From NCBI RefSeq assembly GCF_900130075.1, contig NZ_LT671418.1, positions 3,162,001 through 3,226,000 on the forward strand: 64,000 nucleotides of DNA, read 5' to 3'. The translations under genes and the position numbers were made by a program. How positions within the stretch are numbered: position 1 is the first letter of the stretch; every line of letters begins with the position of its first letter. The notes under the pieces were generated by a model, which saw only the letters and a program-made list of their open reading frames with translations, searched no databases and had not been told where the DNA came from. Source of the stretch: Herminiimonas arsenitoxidans. Its GTDB lineage: Bacteria; Pseudomonadota; Gammaproteobacteria; Burkholderiales; Burkholderiaceae_D. Shown piece after piece: positions 57,112 to 64,000 of the stretch.

Positions 57112-58416
57112 TCAGGGCAGCGTCAATAAAGTATTGATCTGCGCCAAGTCCTGTTCCTGCAAAGAACCTGCTGCCGATTTCAAGCGCAGGCTATTCATCA
57201 AAGTGTCGTAACGTGCTTTCGCCAGATCGCGCTGCGTAATGAATAATTGTTGCTGCGCATTCAGCACATCGATGTTGATGCGCACGCCAACCTGATAACC
57301 CAAACGATTCGATTCCAAGGCAGAACGGCTGGATACTTCTGCCGCTTGCAATGCCTTCACTTGCGCTAAGCCGCTATTCACACCCAAGTAGGCTTGCTGC
57401 GCATTTTGTGCAGCGATACGGCGTGCTGTTTCCAGATCGGAACGTGCTCTATCTTCCAGTGCAATCGCCTGGCGTACCCGACTCGTAATCGCAAAGCCGC
57501 TAAAGAGCGGAATGGACCATTGCACACCTATGGTATTGGTCGGGCCAGTGCCGTTATTCAAACCTTGTATCGTGCTGGTGCGCTGATTGGTTTCGTTGCG
57601 ACTGGCAACCAGATCGACCGTCGGATAATGGCCGGCGCGATTGCGTGTGATTTCGCGCTTGGCGATTTCCAGTGCCAGTTTCTGTTGCAGTACAACGAAG
57701 TTTTGTGTTTCTGCGCTGCTGACCCAGGTATCGATTTGCGCCGGTTCCGGCGCTTTCAATTCAACGCCAGTACGCAAGATGGCTAATTCGGCTGGCGGCT
57801 TGCCTATGATTTGTTGCAGGGCTGTACGTTTAATCGCCAAATCATTTTGTGCGCCGAATTCCTGTGCGATCACCAAGTCGTAGCGTGCTTGCGCTTCGTG
57901 CGTGTCGGTGATGGTGGCAGTGCCAACTTCAAAATTACGTTTGGCCGATGCCAGTTGTTCACTGATGGCACCTTTTTGTACTTGCAGTGCAGCCAGCGTA
58001 TCTTGCGCTGCCAACACATCGAAGTAAGCTTGCGACACGCGCAGGATCAAATCCTGTTGCACCACGGCGAAGGCAGCTTCGCTGGCTGCCACCGCTAGTT
58101 TGCTTTGTTCGTAATTCTGCCAGGCAGCCACGTCGAATAGCGGTTGCGATAGTGACAGTGTGTAGCCGTGCGTTTTGACATCAGGAACGTTATCGCGTTG
58201 TGCCTTTTGGTATGAGCCGCTGACGCCGATGAGCGGCAGCAAATTTGCTCGACCTTGTACGGATACTTCCTGACCTGCACTTAGATTTGCGCGTGCACTG
58301 GCGTAGACGGCATCGTTGACTAGCGCTTCCTGATAGACCTGCAACAAATTCACTGCGTGTACCGGCAGAGAGAGAAAAGCAGTTGCGATCAGCGTGACGA
58401 GCTTGGCATTGCGCAT
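57112..58416 (-). CDS. tolC: TolC-family outer-membrane channel protein
   Basis: Trimeric outer-membrane channel for type I secretion and efflux, 434 residues with a cleavable signal peptide (MRNAKLVTLIATAFLSLPVHA) and no lipobox. Two repeats with long helices are visible (AVVQQDLILRVSQAYFDVLAAQ; SGLAQVKALQAAEVSSRSALE). It is not part of the nearby acr operon, which has its own lipoprotein channel. It follows the rhodanese gene after 58 bases, the common pcm-rhodanese-tolC order. Confidence 0.92.
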   Translation of the reverse strand: MRNAKLVTLIATAFLSLPVHAVNLLQVYQEALVNDAVYASARANLSAGQEVSVQGRANLLPLIGVSGSYQKAQRDNVPDVKTHGYTLSLSQPLFDVAAWQNYEQSKLAVAASEAAFAVVQQDLILRVSQAYFDVLAAQDTLAALQVQKGAISEQLASAKRNFEVGTATITDTHEAQARYDLVIAQEFGAQNDLAIKRTALQQIIGKPPAELAILRTGVELKAPEPAQIDTWVSSAETQNFVVLQQKLALEIAKREITRNRAGHYPTVDLVASRNETNQRTSTIQGLNNGTGPTNTIGVQWSIPLFSGFAITSRVRQAIALEDRARSDLETARRIAAQNAQQAYLGVNSGLAQVKALQAAEVSSRSALESNRLGYQVGVRINIDVLNAQQQLFITQRDLAKARYDTLMNSLRLKSAAGSLQEQDLAQINTLLTLP

Positions 58417-58474
58417 TGCGTTTCCGGGGAAGTGGGCTATCAGTGGACTAAGTTACGAAGAATAATGCGTTTGA

Positions 58475-58798
58475 TTAGTAGGTCGGCATAGCCGGATCGA
58501 CTTGCTGCGCCCATGCGTGGATGCCGCCGGTTAGATTGGTCACTTGCGTAAAACCATTAGCTTCCAGGAAGTGTGCGACCCGCATGCTGCGTGCGCCGTG
58601 ATGGCAAACGCAGACGATGTGCGCATCCTTGTCCAGTTGTTCTAACTGGACAGGAATGGTGTTCATAGGAATCGAGACCGAGCCTGCAATCTGGCAGGTT
58701 TGATATTCCCATGGCTCGCGCACGTCGAGTAAAACGGGAGCAGAGTCAGGCGACTCTGCGATCAACGCTGCCAGCTCCGGCGCGGTCAAGTGTTGCAT
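58475..58798 (-). CDS. Single-domain rhodanese-like sulfurtransferase
   Basis: A 107-residue cytoplasmic protein with the rhodanese fold: VLLDVREPWEYQTCQIAGSVSIPM and the active-site loop CHHGARS with Cys65, the persulfide cysteine. It may move sulfur to an unknown acceptor. The gene lies nine bases behind pcm. Confidence 0.92.
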   Translation of the reverse strand: MQHLTAPELAALIAESPDSAPVLLDVREPWEYQTCQIAGSVSIPMNTIPVQLEQLDKDAHIVCVCHHGARSMRVAHFLEANGFTQVTNLTGGIHAWAQQVDPAMPTY

Positions 58799-58807
58799 TG
58801 CGATTCC

Positions 58808-59464
58808 TTAGAACTTGAACTGTGATGGTGTAGCAACGTTACGCAATGGCTTCACACTTGTTTCAAACAGACCGACTGTGGTGTAGCCGATATCCGATGT
58901 ACGAGTGATGATTTGCGCAGTCATGGCCGGTGCAGTACCGACGATGGCCAACAAGCGGCCGCCGATTTTGATATTGGCGAGCAAGCCTTCCGGTACGACT
59001 GGCAGCGAGCCAGAGACGACGATGACATCATAAGTTGCATCGCCACCGGTCCAGCCTTGTGCGCCATCGCCTTGTACAACGGTGACATTGCTGACGCCGT
59101 AGTCGGCCAGATTCTTTTCTGCCAGTGTTTTCAGTTCAGGTTCGATTTCAACGGATGTCACGTGGCGCGCTTTGTGCGCCAGCAATGCAGCCATATAGCC
59201 TGAGCCTGTGCCGATTTCCAACACGTTTTCATGTTTCTTGACGGCCAGTTCCTGCATGATGCGTGCTTCGAGTTTTGGCGTCAGCATGTTTTCGCCGTGT
59301 GGCAGCGGGATTTCGCTGTCGGCAAATGCGAGTGCGCGGTAGGCCAGCGGAACGAATGCTTCGCGCTTGACGACAACCAATAATTCGAGGACGTCCAGAT
59401 CGAGCACATCCCAAGGACGAATTTGCTGTTCGATCATGTTGAAACGGGCTTTTTCGATGTTCAT
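58808..59464 (-). CDS. pcm: Protein-L-isoaspartate O-methyltransferase
   Basis: SAM-dependent repair enzyme for isomerised aspartyl residues, 218 residues. The family pattern is present: RPWDVLDLDVLELL, LPHGENMLTPKLEARIMQEL near the peptide-binding site, SAM motif I VLEIGTGSGYMAALLA and GDGAQGW. Typical PCMT begins with an MIEQQIRPW-like segment, found here at residues 11-19. It is the first gene of pcm-rhodanese-tolC. Confidence 0.92.
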   Translation of the reverse strand: MNIEKARFNMIEQQIRPWDVLDLDVLELLVVVKREAFVPLAYRALAFADSEIPLPHGENMLTPKLEARIMQELAVKKHENVLEIGTGSGYMAALLAHKARHVTSVEIEPELKTLAEKNLADYGVSNVTVVQGDGAQGWTGGDATYDVIVVSGSLPVVPEGLLANIKIGGRLLAIVGTAPAMTAQIITRTSDIGYTTVGLFETSVKPLRNVATPSQFKF

Positions 59465-59837
59465 TTTGTCGACTCTAGGTAGCTAAATAAGAAAACAGGC
59501 ATTTTATCAAATGGCGGGCACCGCGCCGATGTTTGACCATGGGAACAGACGCATCATTGTCTGCGCACTAGCGCAAAGCAATGAAACGAGTGGACTTAAC
59601 CATTCCGGGGAGGGTGTTGTCACGACATGGCCAGTGTTTGCGACACTGTGCTGACTTGGCACGGGATGAAAGCCTTTGCCAAGGCTCCCGTAATGTAAGC
59701 GCCCACCCTGACAGCGTCAAGCCTGAGGCGCATTTGGATGCGGATTTGTGGCACTAAAAACGCTTTCTCCACACTATCCCGGTAAAATCGCGCCTTCCGC
59801 GCCATTCCATTCATTGCTTTATTGAACGAATTGTCGA
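59465..59837. other. 373-base intergenic region between pcm and the YkgJ-like gene
   Basis: No supported gene is present. About 100 bases in the middle (59611-59709) can fold strongly (listed separately). The two flanking genes diverge, so promoters for both should lie here; I could not assign -35/-10 boxes with confidence. Confidence 0.55.
59611..59709. ncRNA. Candidate structured RNA in the pcm-ykgJ gap
   Basis: Closing stem agggtg (59611-59616)/caccct (59704-59709). Inside are a hairpin cagtgt/acactg (59632-59648) and a two-step hairpin acggga/tcccgt enclosing agcctt/aaggct around loop tgcc (59661-59691). I could not match tmRNA, 4.5S, RNase P, TPP, cobalamin, SAM or c-di-GMP consensus. 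It may be a leader of pcm (minus strand), of ykgJ (plus strand), or a separate RNA. Confidence 0.4.
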
Positions 59838-60104
59838 ATGACTAATTTATTGCGTTGTCGCTCCGATTGCGGTGCCTGCTGTACAGCACCGTCGATCTCT
59901 TCTCCGATTCCAGGCATGCCCAATGGCAAGCCGGCGGGAGTGCGCTGCGTGCAACTGGATAAGGATAATCGTTGCCTCATCTTCGGTCAGCCGGAGCGAC
60001 CTGCCGTATGCGGTGGTTTGCAGCCGCAACTGGAAATGTGCGGCGCGACGCGTGAAGATGCGATGATTTATTTGACGACACTGGAACGTTTGACTGCAGC
60101 GTGA
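59838..60104 (+). CDS. YkgJ-type cysteine-cluster protein
   Basis: An 88-residue protein with the CxxCxxCC-like N-terminal set ([12 protein letters not shown]), a middle [16 protein letters not shown] and a final CGGLQP and MCG. The eight to nine cysteines fit the YkgJ (UPF0153) family, thought to bind zinc or iron-sulfur. Its function is unknown. It stands between the candidate structured RNA and uppP. Confidence 0.85.
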   Translation: MTNLLRCRSDCGACCTAPSISSPIPGMPNGKPAGVRCVQLDKDNRCLIFGQPERPAVCGGLQPQLEMCGATREDAMIYLTTLERLTAA

Positions 60105-60265
60105 GTCGGAACGATAGCGTGCGTGATACGGCGGCTTTCAGTGCGGCAATAGCTGTGCTGGCAGGGCAAAATCAGCACAGCGGCATGCGGTCTCGTGGTA
60201 ACCTTTGAACCCGCATGATCACGCTGCTTGATGTACTCGCGGCGTTAAGAAATACCGATTTATCG

Positions 60266-60313
60266 CATACGTTGTAACCCGTACGGCGTCACAACCGGCG
60301 GGTTTTTTATTAC
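60266..60313 (+). terminator. Possible terminator between ykgJ and uppP
   Basis: aacccg and cgggtt (around 60277-60305) form a six-base-pair stem followed by six T residues. The long loop makes it weak, but its place after the ykgJ gene and before uppP fits a terminator. Confidence 0.45.
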
Positions 60314-60336
60314 CTCCTCATACAGATTACATCGCC

Positions 60337-61170
60337 ATGGATCCAATTCTCGCGCTTAAAGCCATCATCATGGGCATCGTCGAAGGCTTTACGGAGTTTT
60401 TGCCGATTTCATCGACCGGACATTTGATTCTTGCAGGCAGCCTGCTGGACTTCACCGGTCCCAAGGTTAAAGTTTTTGAAATTGCGATTCAGACTGGCGC
60501 AATGCTGGCCGTGGTTTGGGAATACCGTGCCCGCATCGCTGCGGTGTTGAGCGGTTTGCTCACCGAGCGCAAGGCGCAAAAATTTGCATTGAATATTGTG
60601 GTCGCCTTTTTGCCGGCGGCGCTGCTGGGCTTGGTCTTCGCCAGCAAGATTAAAGAGAAATTATTTGCACCAGTGCCGGTTGCGATCGCTTTCATTGTTG
60701 GCGGTTTCATCATCTTGTGGATAGAACGTCGCAACCGTAATACGACTTTTGTCGCGCGCGTTGAAACGGTGGATGACATGACAGTGCTGGATGCGCTCAA
60801 GGTTGGTTGCGCGCAGGCGTTTGCGCTGATTCCAGGTACCAGCCGTTCCGGCGCGAGCATTATCGGCGGCATGTTCTTTGGTCTGTCGCGCAAAGCGGCA
60901 ACCGAGTTTTCCTTCTTCCTCGCAATCCCGACGCTGTTGGGTGCAACGGTTTATTCCGTCTACAAAGACCGTGCCTTGTTGTCGATGGCGGATATTCCTT
61001 TGTTCGGCCTTGGCGGCTTGGCAGCGTTTGTTTCGGCCTTCCTGTGCGTGCGCTGGTTGCTGCGTTATATCAGTACACATGACTTCACCTTCTTTGCGTA
61101 CTACCGCATCGTGTTCGGCTTGTTTGTCTTGTTGAGTGCCTATTACGGATGGGTAGTGTGGGCAGATTAA
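60337..61170 (+). CDS. uppP: Undecaprenyl-diphosphatase
   Basis: Inner-membrane enzyme that recycles undecaprenyl pyrophosphate to the monophosphate carrier for wall and LPS synthesis; also known as BacA for bacitracin resistance. The 277-residue product has the catalytic motifs [15 protein letters not shown] (residues 16-30) and PGTSRSG (about 166-172) and about eight membrane helices. It is followed by recQ after nine bases. Confidence 0.96.
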   Translation: MDPILALKAIIMGIVEGFTEFLPISSTGHLILAGSLLDFTGPKVKVFEIAIQTGAMLAVVWEYRARIAAVLSGLLTERKAQKFALNIVVAFLPAALLGLVFASKIKEKLFAPVPVAIAFIVGGFIILWIERRNRNTTFVARVETVDDMTVLDALKVGCAQAFALIPGTSRSGASIIGGMFFGLSRKAATEFSFFLAIPTLLGATVYSVYKDRALLSMADIPLFGLGGLAAFVSAFLCVRWLLRYISTHDFTFFAYYRIVFGLFVLLSAYYGWVVWAD

Positions 61171-61179
61171 GCAGCGTTA

Positions 61180-63000
61180 ATGAACAGTGACCTTGGCGCG
61201 CAAGCGCTGCATATACTTGAAACCGTTTTCGGCTACTCATCCTTTCGCGGTGAGCAGGCCGAGATCGTCGATCTTGTCACGCGCGGTGGCGATGCCTTAG
61301 TGCTGATGCCAACCGGCGGCGGCAAGTCGCTGTGTTATCAAATTCCTTCCTTGCTACGCGATGGCGTTGGTGTCGTCATTTCGCCCTTGATCGCCTTGAT
61401 GCAGGATCAGGTTGATGCGCTGGCCGAGGTTGGCGTACGCGCTGCCTTTTTGAACTCCACTCAAACTTTCGAAGAGTCGTCGCGCATAGAGCGACGCTTG
61501 CGCACCGGCGATCTGGATCTGCTGTACGTCGCGCCTGAGCGTCTGATGACGCCGCGTTGTCTTGACATGCTGGAAGCCAGCAAGATCGCCTTGTTCGCGA
61601 TTGATGAAGCGCACTGTGTCTCGCAATGGGGGCATGATTTCCGCCCTGAATACATCAAGCTGTCGGTCTTGCATGAACGTTTTCCCAACGTGCCGCGCAT
61701 TGCGCTGACCGCGACTGCCGATCATCAGACCCGTGCGGAAATTGCCCATCGCTTGCAACTCGACGATGCACGCATGTTTGTGTCTTCGTTCGATAGACCG
61801 AACATCCGTTATCAGATCGTCGAGAAGGCTAACGGGCGCAAGCAGGTGCTGGATTTTATTGAAAGCGAACATGCTGGCGATGCCGGCATCGTGTACTGCC
61901 TGTCGCGCAAGAAGGTCGAAGAGACTGCTGAATTCTTGAGTGAAAACGGCATCACCGCTTTGCCGTATCACGCCGGTATGGACTTTGCCACACGCAGTAA
62001 AAATCAGGCGCGCTTTCTACGTGAAGAAAGCATCGTGATGGTCGCGACCATCGCGTTCGGTATGGGTATAGATAAACCGGATGTACGCTTCGTTGCGCAT
62101 CTGGATTTGCCGAAAAGCATAGAAGGCTATTATCAGGAAACCGGTCGTGCCGGTCGCGATGGTGCATCGGCAAATGCGTGGATGGCTTACGGTTTGCAGG
62201 ACGTGGTGCAGCAGCGTCGCATGATCGATGAGTCGGAAGCGGATGAAACTTTCAAACGTGTGCAGAGCGTCAAACTCGATGCGATGTTGGGTTTGTGCGA
62301 GACGCTGTATTGCCGTCGTCAGCGCTTGCTGACTTACTTCGGTCAGTCATCAACGCCTTGCGGCAATTGCGATACCTGTCTCAATCCGCCGCGTTCATTC
62401 GATGCGACGGTCGCGGTGCAGAAGTTGCTATCGACCATCTATCGCGTAGATCAACGTTTCGGTGCGATGCACGTGCTGGATGTATTGCGTGGTGTGGATT
62501 CCGACAAGATCAAGCAATGGCAGCACGAACAGGTTTCTACTTTCGGTATAGGCTCAGATCGTAGTGAAGCGGAATGGCGCGCAATTCTGCGGCAATCGAT
62601 AGCCTTGGGTTTGGTCAGCGTTGATCACGAATCGTATGGCGCACTCAAGTTGACCGAAGCTGCGCGTCCGGTCTTGAAGGGCGGCGAGAAAGTACAACTG
62701 CGCGAATATCAAAAACCGGTCAAATCCAAACGTGCAACCAGCAAGCCGAAAGGATTTGTTGAAACCGATTTGTCGGCGGCCGAGCAGGCGATCTTCGAGA
62801 AGTTGCGCTGGTGGCGTATGGAGACTGCACGCAAACACAATGTGCCAGCCTATGTCATTTTCCACGATGCGACGATGCGCGAGATTGCCAAGGCACAGCC
62901 TGGTTCGCTGGATGATTTACGCGGCGTCAGTGGTGTTGGTGAGAAGAAGCTGGAGACTTACGGTGCAGATATTGTGGCCTTAATCGCTGAGATGGATTAA
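61180..63000 (+). CDS. recQ: ATP-dependent DNA helicase RecQ
   Basis: 3'-5' helicase of recombinational repair, 606 residues. Walker A PTGGGKS (Lys49), the DEAH box at Asp142 (DEAHCVSQWGHDFR), and motif VI QETGRAGRDG are complete. The zinc-binding cysteines CRRQ/CGNCDTC follow, then a winged helix and a C-terminal HRDC domain (AEQAIFEKLRWWRMETA) ending LRGVSGVGEKKLETYG. The length matches E. coli RecQ. It converges on trmB over a hairpin. Confidence 0.97.
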   Translation: MNSDLGAQALHILETVFGYSSFRGEQAEIVDLVTRGGDALVLMPTGGGKSLCYQIPSLLRDGVGVVISPLIALMQDQVDALAEVGVRAAFLNSTQTFEESSRIERRLRTGDLDLLYVAPERLMTPRCLDMLEASKIALFAIDEAHCVSQWGHDFRPEYIKLSVLHERFPNVPRIALTATADHQTRAEIAHRLQLDDARMFVSSFDRPNIRYQIVEKANGRKQVLDFIESEHAGDAGIVYCLSRKKVEETAEFLSENGITALPYHAGMDFATRSKNQARFLREESIVMVATIAFGMGIDKPDVRFVAHLDLPKSIEGYYQETGRAGRDGASANAWMAYGLQDVVQQRRMIDESEADETFKRVQSVKLDAMLGLCETLYCRRQRLLTYFGQSSTPCGNCDTCLNPPRSFDATVAVQKLLSTIYRVDQRFGAMHVLDVLRGVDSDKIKQWQHEQVSTFGIGSDRSEAEWRAILRQSIALGLVSVDHESYGALKLTEAARPVLKGGEKVQLREYQKPVKSKRATSKPKGFVETDLSAAEQAIFEKLRWWRMETARKHNVPAYVIFHDATMREIAKAQPGSLDDLRGVSGVGEKKLETYGADIVALIAEMD

Positions 63001-63022
63001 GGCCGCTTGAAGATTAAATACG

Positions 63023-63061
63023 AAAAGTAAATGCGCAGTTAAAAAACGCGAATTTACTTTT
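63023..63061. terminator. Hairpin between recQ and trmB
   Basis: aaaagtaaat (63023-63032) pairs with atttactttt (63052-63061), extended by gcg/cgc with a small bulge. It overlaps the trmB stop codon and carries T residues on both sides, so it can act in both directions. Confidence 0.75.
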
Positions 63062-63773
63062 TCTCGAACACCAAATCCCACACGCCGTGTCCTAACTTCA
63101 ATCCGCGATTCTCGAATTTCGTCACTGGGCGATAGTCGGGACGCGGCGCATAGCCTTCAGCCGTATTTTGCAAGCTAGGCTCTCCGCCCAATACTTCCAA
63201 CATCTGTTCAGCGTATTCCTGCCAATCAGTGGCGCAATGCAGATAACCACCTTTTTTGATACGTGAGGACAGCAAGGCCACCAGCGGCGGCTGGATCAGA
63301 CGGCGCTTGTTGTGGCGCGCCTTGTGCCATGGATCAGGGAAGAACACGTGCACACCCGCCAAAGATTCTGGCGCGATCATATTCGTCAGCACTTCAAAAG
63401 CATCATGCTGAATCACGCGCAGATTGCTTAAGCTTTGCTCGCCGATCAATTTGAGCAAACTGCCAACGCCTGGTGTGTGTACTTCCACACCGATGAAATT
63501 TTTCTCAGGCATGCCGGCTGCGATTTTTGCCGTGGTTTCGCCCATGCCGAAGCCGATTTCGAAAATCGTCGGTGCGCTGCGACCAAATGCCTGATCTATA
63601 TCCAGCGGTGCTTTGACATACGGAATGAAGAATTGCGGTCCGAGTTCTTCAATCGCACGGCCTTGTGCTGTCGACAAGCGGCCTGCGCGCGTGACGAAGC
63701 TGCGGATACGATGTTCAGTCGGATCGTAAAAAAGTGGCTTGTTCTGTCCGTCTTCGGATTTGTTATCGGTCAT
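63054..63773 (-). CDS. trmB: tRNA (guanine-N7-)-methyltransferase
   Basis: Methylates G46 in the variable loop of tRNAs. The 239-residue product has the SAM motif [14 protein letters not shown], the RNA-binding region [15 protein letters not shown] near the N-terminus, and [17 protein letters not shown], the catalytic-site signature of TrmB. It ends in the shared hairpin with recQ. A tRNA gene lies 73 bases upstream on the same strand. Confidence 0.95.
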   Translation of the reverse strand: MTDNKSEDGQNKPLFYDPTEHRIRSFVTRAGRLSTAQGRAIEELGPQFFIPYVKAPLDIDQAFGRSAPTIFEIGFGMGETTAKIAAGMPEKNFIGVEVHTPGVGSLLKLIGEQSLSNLRVIQHDAFEVLTNMIAPESLAGVHVFFPDPWHKARHNKRRLIQPPLVALLSSRIKKGGYLHCATDWQEYAEQMLEVLGGEPSLQNTAEGYAPRPDYRPVTKFENRGLKLGHGVWDLVFEKK

Positions 63774-63846
63774 GCTGAAGTGTTCTGTAAATGCTGCGAA
63801 CTGAGCGCAGTGTTGCCAAGGAAAAGTGCCATGATGTCATCATGGC

Positions 63847-63920
63847 TGGAGCGGGTAGAGGGGATCGAACCCTCGTCTAAAGCTTGGGAAGCTTTCGTTC
63901 TGCCACTGAACTACACCCGC
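63847..63920 (-). tRNA. tRNA-Gly (anticodon CCC)
   Basis: Read on the minus strand: acceptor gcgggtg pairs with tacccgc (six pairs plus a G-T), D-arm gttc/gaac, anticodon stem aaagc/gcttt with loop ttcccaa (anticodon CCC), T-arm gaggg/ccctc with ttcgatc, then encoded CCA. The total length is 74 bases. It decodes GGG. Confidence 0.95.
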
Positions 63921-64000
63921 GTGTAGCCGCATTTTACGCGGGTTTGTCTGGTGCTTGGGAATCAGCGGCGTGACAGATGCAATGGCAGAGAAGAAATATA

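Noticed and set aside
59620-59814. 64-codon minus-strand frame in the same gap
   Set aside because: It spans the strongly foldable segment and has no ribosome binding site or family resemblance.
59465-59837. TPP, cobalamin, SAM, c-di-GMP riboswitch or 4.5S/6S RNA in the pcm-ykgJ gap
   Set aside because: The invariant blocks of these families could not be found on either strand, so the element is left unnamed.

Overview
The window looks like ordinary chromosome of a betaproteobacterium, most likely in the Oxalobacteraceae (Herminiimonas/Janthinobacterium type). The evidence is gene order and protein type: PilR next to AmpD, aroQ-accB-accC-prmA, rubredoxin-pilG-pilH-pilI-pilJ-pilL, pcm-rhodanese-tolC, and an alanine/lysine-rich histone H1-like protein. 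This placement is inference. I see no insertion sequence, prophage, integrase, CRISPR array or rRNA operon.

Layout. 1-1.8 kb: 3' part of a PilR-type sigma-54 activator, then ampD. 1.9-6.5 kb: class I ribonucleotide reductase nrdA-nrdB behind two NrdR boxes. 6.9-8.2 kb: histone H1-like gene and a YggT membrane protein. 8.3-15.3 kb, minus strand: PfkB kinase, DUF3426 zinc-ribbon protein, prmA, accC, accB, aroQ, a TlpA-like thioredoxin and an unrecognised gene. 15.4-24.0 kb, plus strand: mpl, a YqiA-like esterase, ubiC, an RNase II-like exonuclease, a TonB-like protein, aroE, mtgA and corA. 24.1-26.3 kb, minus strand: hemL and a ThiD-like kinase. 26.3-36.4 kb: rubredoxin, then the Pil-Chp chemosensory cluster that controls twitching motility, ending in a 1964-residue CheA-type hybrid kinase. 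36.5-46.7 kb: photolyase, yqgE, ruvX, pyrR, pyrB, a pyrC-like gene without its metal-binding histidines, a PlsC-type acyltransferase, apaH, phosphomannomutase/phosphoglucomutase and waaA. 46.7-50.3 kb is the least ordinary part: small proteins (Cys-rich tail, PXPV repeats, DUF3617, a 98-residue unknown), a PF10118-type metal-dependent hydrolase and a divergent TetR regulator. 50.3-57.1 kb: a tripartite RND multidrug efflux operon and its divergent AcrR-type repressor around a perfect palindromic operator. 57.1-64 kb: tolC, rhodanese, pcm, a YkgJ-like Cys-cluster protein, uppP, recQ, trmB and tRNA-Gly(CCC).

How the genes work together. Several pathways are present as partial operons: nucleotide supply (nrdAB, pyrR/pyrB/pyrC'), fatty-acid initiation (accBC), envelope building and recycling (ampD, mpl, mtgA, uppP, waaA, manB/algC), efflux (acrAB with its outer-membrane channel, plus tolC), and surface motility (pilR, pilGHIJL).

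The most informative points are the catalytically dead dihydroorotase homologue next to pyrB, the Chlamydia-like NrdB that keeps the radical tyrosine, the NrdR boxes, an operator whose half-sites match those of the enterobacterial AcrR operator, and a strongly foldable intergenic segment between pcm and the YkgJ gene. I did not find a clearly new multi-gene system.
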